Assembly (NCBI GenBank): GCA_023376005.1
Contig: CM042157.1
Span: 22,521,660 to 22,585,659 of the forward strand
DNA: 64,000 bases
Direction of reading: 5' to 3'
Source of the DNA: Doryteuthis pealeii
Taxonomy: Eukaryota > Mollusca > Cephalopoda > Myopsida > Loliginidae
A program made the translations under genes and the position numbers. The notes under the pieces are model-generated. The model was not told where the DNA came from. It did no database searches and saw nothing but the letters and a program-made list of their open reading frames with translations. Numbering within the stretch: the stretch's first letter is position 1; each line of letters starts with the position of its first letter. Shown one piece after another: positions 46,383 to 57,238 of this stretch.

Positions 46383-46640
46383 GAAGGCAAACAATCCCAT
46401 ATATTATTATCCATAATATTATTTTACCCATCGAAGGCGAGAGAGGTGAGGGGCCATCGTGCCCTTCCCCAGGGTATTAGCAGGAAATGAACAAATAGTG
46501 TTGAAATAAGAAACAGGATTCGTACAGGATTTGAACTCGTATCCCCCTGGATTCGAACCTGGGTTGTCCTGCATTTGAACTTTGGTTGTCCACGAGTTAA
46601 ACCCAGGTCGTTCAGGATTTGATTTTCTATCTTATTGAAT
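46383..46640. repeat. 255-bp direct repeat, copy 2
   Basis: Near-identical to 45676-45934 with small indels, continuing on into ttgaacttgagtcgtcaagg, which looks like SINE sequence. Confidence 0.75.
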
Positions 46641-46858
46641 TTGAACTTGAGTCGTCAAGGAATTGAACTCGAATCGTCCATTCCATTTCCTATGACTCTT
46701 TTGAATCTTAGTTTAGTAAGGCAAAGATGTTCGGTCGGTCGGATTTTACGGCATCTCAACCCTTAGATTCTATAATGTTGAAGACAATTTAATTTATTCA
46801 TTTCTTTTGGGTATTCAATTTCTTTTAAACTCATTTTAACTTTTTTCTTCTCCCCCCC

Positions 46859-46859
<1 letters not shown>

Positions 46860-46912
<53 letters not shown>

Positions 46913-47106
46913 ACTATCTAACATTATATAAACGAGGAGGTAGTCAAGAGATACATCGAGAGCGGAAAAGTGATAGACAGAATGCGAAGTAAGAGACGAG
47001 TTAGTTTTTGACTTAATTGCAAATTACGACTAAAATCATTTTTGACCTCATTTAAGTTACGGGTTGCTGGTTGTGAAATTTAAACATAGAAATACATTTC
47101 AAAATC

Positions 47107-47166
<60 letters not shown>

Positions 47167-47290
47167 ACTAACTAAACTTATATAACGAGTAGGTAGTCAA
47201 GAGATACACCGAGAGGAAGAATGAGATAGACACCAAGTAAGTAACAGATTGGTCGATTTTTGACTTAATTGCAAATTATATCTAATTAGA
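46860..47290. repeat. Tandem duplication of about 245 bp led by (CT)n
   Basis: Each unit starts with a CT run (46862-46912 and 47109-47165), then taacta and ggtagtcaagagatacaycg, and later ttttgacttaattgcaaatta. Two units. Confidence 0.75.
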
Positions 47291-47435
47291 ACCAATTAAA
47301 ACAGAATTTTTTTCAAACATATTTCAATTCCTAAAAGTAAGGAATAATTTAGTGTAATTTTCGTGTCATTCAACTAAACAGTAAAAAAAACCTTTAGGAA
47401 GCAAAAGTTGATTAACTCAGCTTTAGTATAATAAT

Positions 47436-47491
<56 letters not shown>
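47436..47491. repeat. (TA)n microsatellite
   Basis: Clean tract of more than 25 units. Confidence 0.92.
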
Positions 47492-47495
<4 letters not shown>

Positions 47496-47651
47496 GACGC
47501 GTTTCCTTGTCGATAAGTGGCGTTTACGCTGCTGTGAAACCAATGATCTCAATCGTACATTAAAAGTATCGTAACCTATAACAATTACAGTTCTTATATC
47601 CGTAATCGAGCACTCTATTTCCAATTGTCCAATCCTAGAAAAAAAACTACT

Positions 47652-47663
47652 GCTAATCTCTCT

Positions 47664-47710
<47 letters not shown>

Positions 47711-47725
47711 ATCTATCTATCTATC

Positions 47726-47763
<38 letters not shown>

Positions 47764-47780
47764 AGAGAGAGGAGAGAGAG
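47652..47780. repeat. (CT)n, (CTAT)n, (TA)n and (GA)n compound tract
   Basis: CT arm and GA arm flank a TA core, so the whole tract can form a hairpin. Confidence 0.88.
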
Positions 47781-47859
47781 GTTGGCTGATAAAGATAATG
47801 AAAAAAATGGTAAAGAGAGAAGAATAAAGTAAATAATAAAGTTATTTATCTATTTAACG

Positions 47860-48357
47860 CATAGATGGATATCTGACATTTGGAATTGTCCTCGCCCTTC
47901 CCACTCCTGAAAATTGCGCTAGTAGTTTTTCAACGGACACGTTCCGTATCGCAGGGATGACTGTATTCCCTACGTCGGAGGAAGAACACTCTCCATAATT
48001 TGCTGTTCTTAGTATGTCACCAAACTACATCTAATGGTGAGACTGGTTGTTCTGGAGATCTAAGAAGAGTACGGTACTCTTTTCACAATATTAAAATTAA
48101 CTGTTTTACTCGCTATCACTTATAATAAGAATTAAGTTAATAACAATACAGAAATTAGAACCAGGGAATGAATAAACGAATAGAATCAGCCGCACGTGAT
48201 AAGTGGAAAAATATTAATTAACATCGCGTTCAACCGTTATAATCCAAAAATAATTTATCTCAATTTAACTAAAGAATTACATCGAGATAGTTAAAGTGTA
48301 GGGTCCTGATGAAATGATTTCGATTGAAACCATGGTAGACCCTTAACTCTTTTCCTC

Positions 48358-48358
<1 letters not shown>
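47860..48358. other. Unassigned; weak R1-like start
   Basis: tatttaacgcatagatggat resembles the R1 3' part. No gene seen. Confidence 0.35.
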
Positions 48359-48395
<37 letters not shown>

Positions 48396-48669
48396 GTTTT
48401 TCATATCAGCGTTAACTGGTGGTATTTCTCTAGAGGCTGAGTGACAACAAGTCTCCTCAGGTCTCCAGGACTCTTCTGAGTATTCTAGCCGATTGCAGCA
48501 ATGCAGTATTCTGGTTGGTCTCAATTCTTTCTCTGATTTCCAGATCCTCCAGTCTTTTTTCTAAGTTTATTGGGATCGTTCCAAGTGCATCAACTACAAT
48601 TGGTATCACTTTCACTCTCATATTCCACAGCTTTTTCAATTCTCTGACAAGGTCCAGGTGCTCTATGTT
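48359..48669 (-). pseudogene. LINE-type reverse transcriptase C-terminus with (AAT)n tail
   Basis: The minus frame from 48669 reads NIEHLDLVRELKKLWNMRVK, VIPIVVDALGTIPINLEKRL, then EIRERIETNQNTALLQSARI and LRRVLET-stop at 48457. The block VIPIVVGALGTIP, followed by IQTTALLRSARILRRVLE, is a very common C-terminal segment in retroelement-derived proteins of metazoans. A 3' UTR of about 75 bp and an AAT tail (plus strand 48359-48394) follow. It is 5' truncated, with a stop just upstream. The substitution QNTALLQ suggests decay. Confidence 0.85.
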
Positions 48670-48764
48670 TTAATATATTGTACACCTTTTTGATAATTTA
48701 CGAATCGCCACTGCAACGGAAAAGTTAAAATGGCATTGTATAGTATATATGTGTGTGTTCTGTT

Positions 48765-48910
48765 TCTTTTCTTAATTGCGTATCAAATATCATGGGCTAT
48801 TTAATGCCAAAGCCATCCTTGTAAGAGAACAGTAGTGGTAATAGTTAACTCATAGTTTTTTGGATGAGGGGTGAATTACTTCTCACGAGTATTATGTCCG
48901 TAATGTGAGT
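48765..48910. repeat. R1-like diverged unit
   Basis: gcgtatcaaatatcatgggc and gaacagtagtggtaatagtt parallel 35765-35960. Confidence 0.45.
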
Positions 48911-48990
48911 GGAATTCGTACTCACTTACTACGCTGTTGCTGTCTTACATACAATCTATGCATAGATTATTGTCAAATCTCTCTTCTTTC

Positions 48991-49000
48991 NNNNNNNNNN
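48991..49000. other. Assembly gap, 10 Ns
   Basis: Ten undetermined bases at the boundary where the inverted second version of the 6-10 kb locus begins. Confidence 0.98.
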
Positions 49001-49293
49001 ACGTTTATTCTTTTCAATATTTGCGTGCGATTTGCGCGTTACCTGCATGTACCTGCGCGCAAAAATTGGAGAAAAAATGATGATGTAACGTTCCACAATC
49101 TTTGCGCGTAAGTCGCACGCAGGTTACGGCTTAGTAATAAATTTATTACTGAGCTTTCATTACTCTTTTAATAGGTATAGTTCATCCGATGTTAGTAAAG
49201 TTTTTGTCGTTGTTGTGTGTGTATATGTATGTGTGTATGTGTGTGTTAGGTTAGGTTTAGTTTAGTTGTGTGTTTGTGTATATGTCTTAGTAC

Positions 49294-49333
<40 letters not shown>

Positions 49334-49587
49334 GTAAGTAAAAGTAATGTCGTCGGGGCAGCTTAATGTCGGTATGAGCCATACAGCGAGGAGTCTATTC
49401 CTTTTCACTAGCGTTAGACCAAGAGATTATTTAGCGTCTGAGGTAGAGCGCCACACCTACCATCAGCTCATTACTTTACGCACAGATCCTGTGCTACTCA
49501 TACGCTGAGTTGGCGTGGACCGGTATCGAACTAGCAACCTTGTAGTTTCTAGCCGAACGCTCTACCGACTGAGCTAACCCCGTCTCA
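49334..49587 (-). repeat. SINE family A, full copy
   Basis: Mirror of 9435-9690 and closer to the family consensus. Confidence 0.84.
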
Positions 49588-49706
49588 TGTAATAAAGAGA
49601 ATATTTATAATATATAACATATATATAGTTAGTCCTTTGTAGTATTGGAGGAGTGAGAATAAAGTGCTCGATTGCTTTTGTAAGAGCTGTATTTATTTAT
49701 TATAGT

Positions 49707-49806
49707 GTACAATACATTTAAGGTACAATAGCTACCATTGGTTTCTAGCAGTTTTAAGGATGCTGCCTAGAAACCAATGTAGCACTTGCACCTTAAATGT
49801 ATTATA
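49707..49806. repeat. 100-bp foldback
   Basis: atacatttaaggtacaatag pairs with the complement in gcaccttaaatgtat; ccattggtttctag pairs with ctagaaaccaatg. Confidence 0.8.
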
Positions 49807-49822
49807 CACTATATATTATTAT

Positions 49823-49888
<66 letters not shown>

Positions 49889-50035
49889 CTATTATATATA
49901 TATTATATATATATATATGCTATTTGAAACCAGATATTTGTTCGAAGATCTCATAGAGTGTGGGTGTATCTATATTTGTGTACATATATATTTTTGTTTA
50001 TATATGCACACCACACACACACACACACCACACAC

Positions 50036-50080
<45 letters not shown>

Positions 50081-50135
50081 TGTGTGCATTATATTGTGTT
50101 TATATATATGTAAAAATATGAATATATATGTGTGC

Positions 50136-50175
<40 letters not shown>
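49823..50175. repeat. Cluster of (TA)n, (CA)n tracts
   Basis: Several long tracts separated by short unique pieces; yields Ile-Tyr frames with no biological support. The counterpart at 8950-9165 is far shorter. Confidence 0.88.
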
Positions 50176-50183
<8 letters not shown>

Positions 50184-50429
50184 AGTAATTGTTTTGGCAT
50201 TAGACACCTACCATCAGCTCCTTACATTACTGCACAGATGCCTATGCTACTCATACGCTGAGTTGGCGAGAGCCGGTATCAAACTATATATATATTATAT
50301 ATTTATATATTTAACTTTTGTGTGTATACATACTAGATATGGGGGTTCTGATGCGGATGCTCTCCAGAGTGAGCTAGACCGACCCCTGAAATGAGTTTTA
50401 TAATGTTTTATAAATTAATATTCTTTAGC

Positions 50430-50600
50430 TCTCGCCAACTCAGCGCATGAGTACTATAGTGTGTCAAGTGGTGGTCAAAAAGGGGTTGATGGTTGGCGTG
50501 GTCCTCCACCTTAGATGTAAAACAATCCCCTAGTTTCGTGCTAGAGACAGGTGAATGATTCCCTTGCCAATCGTCTGATTCGCGACCAAGGCATCCCCGC
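50430..50600 (+). repeat. SINE family A-like diverged copy
   Basis: ctcgccaactcagcgcatga, ggggttgatggttggcgtgg, ccttagatgtaaaacaatcc. Counterpart of 8485-8645. Confidence 0.6.
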
Positions 50601-50847
50601 CGAGATTTTTATAATGTTTAATGTATTGTCTGTCATTACAAATAATTATATTAATATTAATTCATTTTTCTTTTTTCCCCACAGGTAAGTGTTGCTGAGA
50701 GTGAGTTGATTAAATCAGAGACGACAGGGTGAGATCTTTTCTTTTATCCCATATCAATTAATCACTGTGACTGCCACACTTAACCTTTGAAACGTAATCC
50801 CGATATTTCAAACTAAGTGTGACATTTTGGTAAAAAGATTAAAAGAA

Positions 50848-51060
50848 GAAAGAACAGTTAAAAGAATTTTACGGGCCAAAGATGCAGGCTCTCATTCGAA
50901 TCTGAACATTGCTATTGAGAAGAACAGTGACTATGTGGAGGAGTAAGGATGTGATCCACACAGGAACTGCTTCATTTTAATGTATGATAACATGTTCCCG
51001 TGTTGGTACTTATACCTGTTCTAAACAAAATGACATTACTTTCTGACACACCTCGTAATT
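50848..51060 (+). pseudogene. Mariner transposase C-terminal remnant
   Basis: Encodes NIAIEKNSDYVEE-stop, the usual end of mariner transposases, preceded by a degraded GIDAL-like stretch. The 3' end ctttctgacacacctcgta resembles the terminus of the relic at 36533. Everything upstream is missing. This insertion is not present in the 8.2 kb counterpart. Confidence 0.7.
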
Positions 51061-51420
51061 TTGACCATATATGCTTACATATATTCATCGATCCACACAC
51101 ACACAAATATACATGCACAAATACACAAATATAATATGAAAAATTTATAAACTTTTTCTAATACTTCTTAAAATTTAATTAGTGAACATTCAGTCATATT
51201 TACCGTGACTTATGATAACTTTGAGTAACGCTGTTCAAATAATCTGGACGTTTTAAAAGTCTACCGATATATATTATATATATATATATAATATATATAT
51301 ATATATTATATATATATATATAGGCGTTTAAAAAAGAATCGAGATTTTGAGTACATTTTGACACACCTTGTATTCTGAAAAAAATTACGTTTCATTCATT
51401 GTTCATTTTTATCTTGGTAA
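51060..51420. other. D-specific spacer with TA tract
   Basis: Lies between the mariner remnant and the point where homology to copy A resumes (about 51420). Contains another mariner-like terminus (attttgacacaccttgta at 51355). Confidence 0.45.
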
Positions 51421-52445
51421 ATACAGCTTCAAACTTCCAAGCTGTAGTACTACCACACGGTTGCACTATTTTGATAATAACTGTTACTTTACGGTAGAAT
51501 AACATTTTTAAAGATAATAGTAATTCAGATGTACAGTGCTATGACCTTTCGCTGCCTTGTGGTTCTTCTCTGGTTGGTCAGATTGGTTTGTGGGGGCGGA
51601 AGGTGAGTATGGAATTCACGCGTTAGCTGTTAGGTTCTGGCAACCCCTATTTAACCACACTTGACACATACTCTGAGTTAGCAGAGCAGAATTCATAATA
51701 AAACATTTCTATTTCTTCACACGTGATGGTTAATGGTTAAATAAAGACGTTTGAAAAATATCCAAATCTTTGTCCGTTCTAAAAAACATGAACGAACACG
51801 GGGATGAAATTTTAAGAGACATCTACATCAAAAATTTCGATATTCTGAATTTGTTATTACAATGGTACCTTTACTTACGAGTTTAATTCGTTCCGATCGT
51901 AACTCAATTTCATCGTATATCAAATCAATTTTCCCATTGAAAAACTTAAAATTAACACGTTCCAGCACCTCACCTAAAACACATTTAGTTTCGTTTCTTT
52001 AAATAACATAGACAGATGTGTATTGTATAAAAATATGATAGCATTTAGTGAATTATATGGTGAAATGTGTTTTAGTCTTATTTGTAGGAAATAATATTTT
52101 TCTTTGTGTAATAAATTAAAAACTATTTTTTTGTGAACTTGTTAACATTAAATATATCTGAAGCTTGATAGTATGTCAGATATTTTAATTCTCAACATAT
52201 TGCAAGAAATCGTAACTCATAAAATTCATGATTTGAGAAATCTTAAGTCAAGGTACGATTTTATTGTATTTTATCAGCTTTTAAATTCTCTCTAATCCTC
52301 GTAATCATAAGATTTTATAAGAGATTACAGATACTGGCGGTGGATATACCACAATATGTTAATTTAATTATCACAACGTTTGACATGTTTATTTAAGAGC
52401 TATTGGTAGTATTTCAATATGTAAAAGTATAATAATCATGATTTA

Positions 52446-52448
52446 ACT

Positions 52449-52507
<59 letters not shown>
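52446..52507. repeat. (CT)n microsatellite
   Basis: Counterpart of 6598-6645 and 23463-23525. Confidence 0.92.
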
Positions 52508-52513
<6 letters not shown>

Positions 52514-53059
52514 GTTTTCTTTTCTTTTTTGTTCGATTGAAACAGATTGACGTTGTCACCCGTTATTCAATCTTTATACCTACTTCATATTGCCTGAGGG
52601 GTGGGAGTAAAAATTTCAATGTCAGCGAGTTTGTACCCTAAGTAAGTTAGATCAACAATTCATTAAAGGATTAAAAAAAAACAATTTGAAATGTAAACTT
52701 TAAATTTGTTATCAAAATAAACAAACTATATATAGATATATAATACCAGTCATGTATTTATTAAAACTTGTTTTTAAAAAACAATGAGGACTGTTCTAAT
52801 GTTGCATGTTCAAATTTTGAGTGTGTTTATTCTATGTTAACGTCAATTTTGGGGTAATGTGACGTAAGCAGTGACGGAAGCGAATCTCATTATTAATAGA
52901 TTTTCATGTGTATTTATCACACCTTCGTGACTCTTATTGGTTTTACTTACCAAAATGATGAAATAGATACCCCGTTTATATCCGACTGTTGTCAGATTTC
53001 ATTTACGTTATTACACCAACTGGTCATTTGAAGTAAGTCATAGAACATGATTAAATGTA

Positions 53060-53491
53060 TGGCGTAAAGCGTTCAAACGTTATTACCAACAACCAAACAG
53101 AAATTACAGAAACACGCACAACCTATGTATATATATGTGTATATGTGTATATATATATATTTATATTTATATATATTTGTATGAGTGCGAAATATTTTCA
53201 CACACATAAACTGACCGAAACACATGTGTAAGTGATATCGATTAATGTGATATCGATTAAATTCATTTTATCCATTTACTTTTCTTTTCTTTACTCATTT
53301 TTCCTCATATTGTCGGATTCAATTCCTTTTCCATTTTTACATATATATATATGTATATCAATATATGTATTGATCAAAGCCTGAAGAAGATACCAGAATA
53401 TCTGAAACACGTGTTGCGTATGTGAAATAAAAAGAAAAACACTTTTTCTGAGAACAATACATTTTGCGGACCTTCTTCTTTTTTTATAATA

Positions 53492-53522
<31 letters not shown>

Positions 53523-53690
53523 TATTATTATATATATATATAATATAGATAGATAGATAGATAGATATAGATATAGATAGATAATATTCTGATATCATCA
53601 TCCGTAGCGACGTGAGTCTTTGAAGCCTACCTAGCGTGGATATCTAGGTTTTTTTTAGCACATATGCTACGCTTTTCGAATAAAGTTATT
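53060..53690 (+). repeat. Direct copy of 10085-10712
   Basis: acagaaattacagaaacacg, then gcgaaatattttcacacaca and cgtagcgacgtgag. Joined directly to the inverted segment at 53060, unlike in the first version. Confidence 0.85.
53381..53410 (+). ncRNA. Minimal hammerhead-like motif (GC-type), best copy
   Basis: CTGAAGA, A-GATA-CCAGAA-TATC-T, GAAAC, ACAC/GTGT abutting with no loop, T, then GC. All core positions (CUGANGA, GAAA, U16.1 and H17) are present. Stem I is only 2 bp within a monomer (GC with GC), so monomer activity would be weak. Confidence 0.5.
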
Positions 53691-53816
53691 AAGCGGTTTG
53701 TAATGGCATTCCTATTTCCATTACTACAAAACCGACTGAAATAGAGAAACGAGAAACGAGTATGCACACTGTGGTAATAGTCACAAAAAAGATAATGTTT
53801 CAATTGAAAAATGAAA

Positions 53817-53818
<2 letters not shown>

Positions 53819-53858
<40 letters not shown>

Positions 53859-53870
53859 CACATACACACA

Positions 53871-53937
<67 letters not shown>
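53819..53937. repeat. (TA)n and (CA)n compound tract
   Basis: Three adjacent blocks TA, CA, TA. Confidence 0.92.
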
Positions 53938-53940
<3 letters not shown>

Positions 53941-54444
53941 AATCCTAAGTGAAAAGTAAGACAGATGTGTTTTGCTTAATGCTAATGACATTTCGTATCT
54001 GTCAATGTCTTTCTAGTTCCTTTTTTTTTTTTTTTTTGTTTCTTTTTTTTTGTTTCTTTTTATTTCCTTTCGTTTTTAGATCGTATCTTGTTACGAGCTC
54101 CGTTGACGCAATTTACAAATTGTCTTTCTTTGTTGCAGATATAGAAGATATCGTCAAGAAATAAAAAGTAATAAAAAATAATAATAAAACTAACCAAAGT
54201 GTTGGAAAGAAGTGATTGTGAAAGAGATTAGTAGTTTATCTGGCAATGTTACGTGTCTTGAACCGTTCAGATTTCGCAGTGTTTTTCTTTCTTACTCTCG
54301 TTTTTATGAATAAAAAGAAATTATTGACATTAAGCATGTCTGATATCCGATTAGTGGTTGAATGTATCAAATGAAAGAGTGGATACTTATTGCCCATGGT
54401 GAGGATCATCAACATTGATTAACGCTTGTAAAAATAGAATATCT

Positions 54445-54447
<3 letters not shown>

Positions 54448-54511
<64 letters not shown>
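54448..54511. repeat. (CA)n and (TA)n tract
   Basis: Directly precedes the foldback that carries two hammerheads. Confidence 0.9.
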
Positions 54512-54513
<2 letters not shown>

Positions 54514-54606
54514 TTAAGGGTAAGGAAATGAATCCGAAATGTATAGATAAAAGGATATGAAAACACACAATGCTGTTAAAATGAAAATATTTTATATCAT
54601 ATTCAT

Positions 54607-54654
54607 AGCTAATATTGAACAATATTTCGATTTATAAAAATCATCATCAGAGCT
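54607..54654 (-). ncRNA. Type-I hammerhead ribozyme
   Basis: On the minus strand: AGCT, CTGATGA, T, GATTT-TTAT-AAATC, GAAA, TATTG-TT-CAATAT, T, then AGCT. Stem I is AGCU/AGCU, stem II GAUUU/AAAUC, stem III six pairs closed by a UU loop; predicted cleavage after AUU (between 54611 and 54610). The only departure from the consensus is one unpaired U between CUGAUGA and stem II. Loop-loop contacts cannot be judged by eye. Self-cleavage is inferred from structure only. Confidence 0.72.
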
Positions 54655-54871
54655 TGTTTTTTATCCGGACTCATCAAGAGAGAAACAGAAAATAATTTAA
54701 ATTCTAGAAATGTACAAACAGAAAATAATTTAAATTCCAAACGAAAGCATTGATGTTCCAAAAAGCGTGCGAAACGATCGCATGACTTGTATGCTTTTTG
54801 GAACATCAATGCTTTCGTTTGGAATTTAAATTATTTTCTGATTCTCTCTCGATGAGTCCGGATTAAAAACA

Positions 54872-54919
54872 AGCTCTGATGATGATTTTTATAAATCGAA
54901 ATATTGTTCAATATTAGCT
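54872..54919 (+). ncRNA. Type-I hammerhead ribozyme
   Basis: Same sequence as 54607-54654 on the plus strand: stem I 54872-54875 with 54916-54919, core CTGATGA 54876-54882, stem II 54884-54897, GAAA from 54898, stem III 54901-54906 with 54909-54914, predicted cleavage between 54915 and 54916. All invariant core bases are present, plus one extra U after CUGAUGA. Confidence 0.74.
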
Positions 54920-54974
54920 ATGAATATTATATAAAATATTTTCATTTTAACAGCATTATGTGTTTTCATATCCT

Positions 54975-54984
<10 letters not shown>

Positions 54985-55013
<29 letters not shown>

Positions 55014-55029
55014 CTATCTCTCTCTCTCT

Positions 55030-55094
<65 letters not shown>

Positions 55095-55105
55095 TATATA
55101 TATAT
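54985..55105. repeat. (CTAT)n, (CT)n and (TA)n compound tract
   Basis: Immediately downstream of the foldback. Confidence 0.9.
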
Positions 55106-55138
55106 AAACACGGCATGTTATGGTGGATGGAAATCTAT

Positions 55139-55188
55139 AGTCGATACACGAGCATTTTCGGTTTACAATGAAAACCTTCATCAGGACT
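55139..55188 (-). ncRNA. Type-I hammerhead-like ribozyme
   Basis: On the minus strand: AGTC, CTGATGA, A, GGTTT-loop-AAACC, GAAA, A, ATGC/GTAT stem III, C, then GACT. Stem I AGUC/GACU is perfect and the cleavage triplet would be AUC. One extra A follows GAAA and one follows CTGATGA. A different sequence from the 54.6 kb pair, so stem covariation supports a real fold. Confidence 0.6.
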
Positions 55189-55477
55189 GTGAAAATGAGA
55201 AGAAAACAAGGATTTATGTGGATGAAAGATGATGGATGTTTTTATATGCGACGAATTAGAAAAAGTTGTGGAAAAAAGTTTAGTTACCGTTAGTTGAGTG
55301 GCGTTTGTAATTGAATGTTGATAACGTGATTATTGCGTGTGAAAGCGAAAATTAATGACAGTAACACGTGAAATCGAAAAGCCACACGAGTAGATGGTGC
55401 AAAGGTGTGACGTATTCCTTATAAATATTAATGTATAGAAGCGAAATAAGTATTAATTGTTAAATTATTTAACACAG

Positions 55478-55479
<2 letters not shown>

Positions 55480-55537
<58 letters not shown>

Positions 55538-55564
55538 TTGTAAGTCTTACAATTATATAAGTAA

Positions 55565-55633
<69 letters not shown>

Positions 55634-55660
55634 TACGCGCGCAGATTTATATACATGTAG

Positions 55661-55715
<55 letters not shown>
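55480..55715. repeat. Cluster of (TA)n and (GT)n tracts
   Basis: Three long TA tracts and a GT tract separated by short unique pieces. Confidence 0.92.
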
Positions 55716-55716
<1 letters not shown>

Positions 55717-55884
55717 CACACGGAATTAGCAGATTGAAAAAACTTTCAAAATTTTCCAGCGTTCTTCAACGTCTCAAAACAACAGTTGATCAAAATAAAA
55801 AATAGTTTTCAACATATATTGCATTATCCCTCGCTAGTGTGATCAACTGTTGTCAAATCTTCAAAACAATTAAAACCTTTAAAA

Positions 55885-55885
<1 letters not shown>

Positions 55886-55948
<63 letters not shown>
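55886..55948. repeat. (TA)n and (TG)n tract
   Basis: Long TA run followed by tgtgtatgtgagtgtgggtg. Confidence 0.9.
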
Positions 55949-55951
<3 letters not shown>

Positions 55952-56133
55952 GTGTATGTGAGTGTGGGTGTGTCTGTGTGTGTATGCGGGCCCGTGCGCA
56001 GATAGATAGATCGATATTTTTTATGTTCTTTATTCATTGTAAAAGGCATTTCATATCTTTCTAAATGTATATCCACATCTCTATCTATCTACACACATAA
56101 ACACACACATATATATAAGCATATACTCACAAA

Positions 56134-56166
56134 AAATATATATATATAAATATATATGTATGTATG

Positions 56167-56209
<43 letters not shown>

Positions 56210-56212
56210 GAC

Positions 56213-56250
<38 letters not shown>

Positions 56251-56391
56251 GGGTGGGGTGTGTAAGAGACAGAATATCCAATGAATAAATAACAAGGAAA
56301 TATATTAGTCTACCTATTACTGTATATATTCATCATTCATTTTCCCACCCTATCTCTCCCCGTTTGTCCGTCTATCTCTCTTTCATGTATT

Positions 56392-56486
<95 letters not shown>

Positions 56487-56646
56487 TAGATAGATAGATA
56501 GATGGTAAATATATATGTATGCATATAAATATATATATATATATATATAATATATATATATAGAGAGAGAGAGAGAGAACAGACAGACAGACAGAGACAG
56601 ACAGAATATCCAATGAATAAATAACAAAGAAATATATTAATCTCCC

Positions 56647-56707
<61 letters not shown>

Positions 56708-56773
56708 CCATCTATCCGTCATTCATTTTCACACCCCATCTCTCTCCGTTTGTCCGTCTATCTATCTTTCATG

Positions 56774-56816
<43 letters not shown>

Positions 56817-56817
56817 G

Positions 56818-56850
<33 letters not shown>

Positions 56851-56880
56851 ATATATATAGATAGATAGATAGATAGATAG
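56134..56880. repeat. Tandem duplication of about 335 bp built from GA, CT, TA and GACA repeats
   Basis: Unique markers gaatatccaatgaataaata and gtttgtccgtctatct occur twice (56270/56603 and 56363/56749), each flanked by GA on the left and CT on the right. Confidence 0.82.
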
Positions 56881-57186
56881 GTAAATCCACAGACAGATTG
56901 ATATGACATATAAAAGAATCAACATGCATGAAATCCGAAATTGCTTTCCTAACTAATACTGAACATGACATAAAAATAAACACGTAATTTATTTCGTACC
57001 GTGTGTTCACGATAAATGTGTTAAACCCGTCGAGATTTTGGGAACGGTGTGTAATTTGACACACAACAGAGTACTATTTTGTTTCTTTATATTTATATAC
57101 CAACACAAACATTTGCGTAGCTTATTTCTAATGTATTAGATTATGAACTTACATACATAGAGACACGCGCAAACACAGACACAGAT

Positions 57187-57200
<14 letters not shown>

Positions 57201-57230
<30 letters not shown>
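57201..57230. repeat. (CA)n and (TA)n tract
   Basis: Precedes a short perfect hairpin. Confidence 0.88.
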
Positions 57231-57232
<2 letters not shown>

Positions 57233-57238
57233 CCGTCA

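Larger units (their letters stand above)
49001..53060 (-). repeat. Inverted second version of 6079-10050 (copy D)
   Basis: Order on the plus strand: cytosine-rich cgcgc stretch, SINE A(-), foldback, TA tracts, diverged SINE A, mariner remnant (not in the other version), then the 6.1-7.6 kb sequence. Lacks the LINE at 7621-8150. Confidence 0.88.
54551..54975. repeat. 425-bp foldback carrying two hammerhead ribozymes
   Basis: Arms aaggatatgaaaacacacaa ... and ... tgttttcatatcctt are nearly exact complements; the centre is near 54775 (gcgaaacgatcgcatgac). The left arm has an extra tandem copy of about 38 bp (cagaaaataatttaaattc, twice). Each arm contains one full type-I hammerhead, facing outward. 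There is no ORF. It may be an inverted dimer of a hammerhead-bearing element. Confidence 0.8.

Noticed and set aside
49797..50177. 126-codon open frame rich in Ile-Tyr and Thr-His
   Set aside because: Translation of (TA)n and (CA)n microsatellites. Similar frames occur at 8718, 17663, 27994, 38450, 41396, 55465 and 56337-56722 on both strands.
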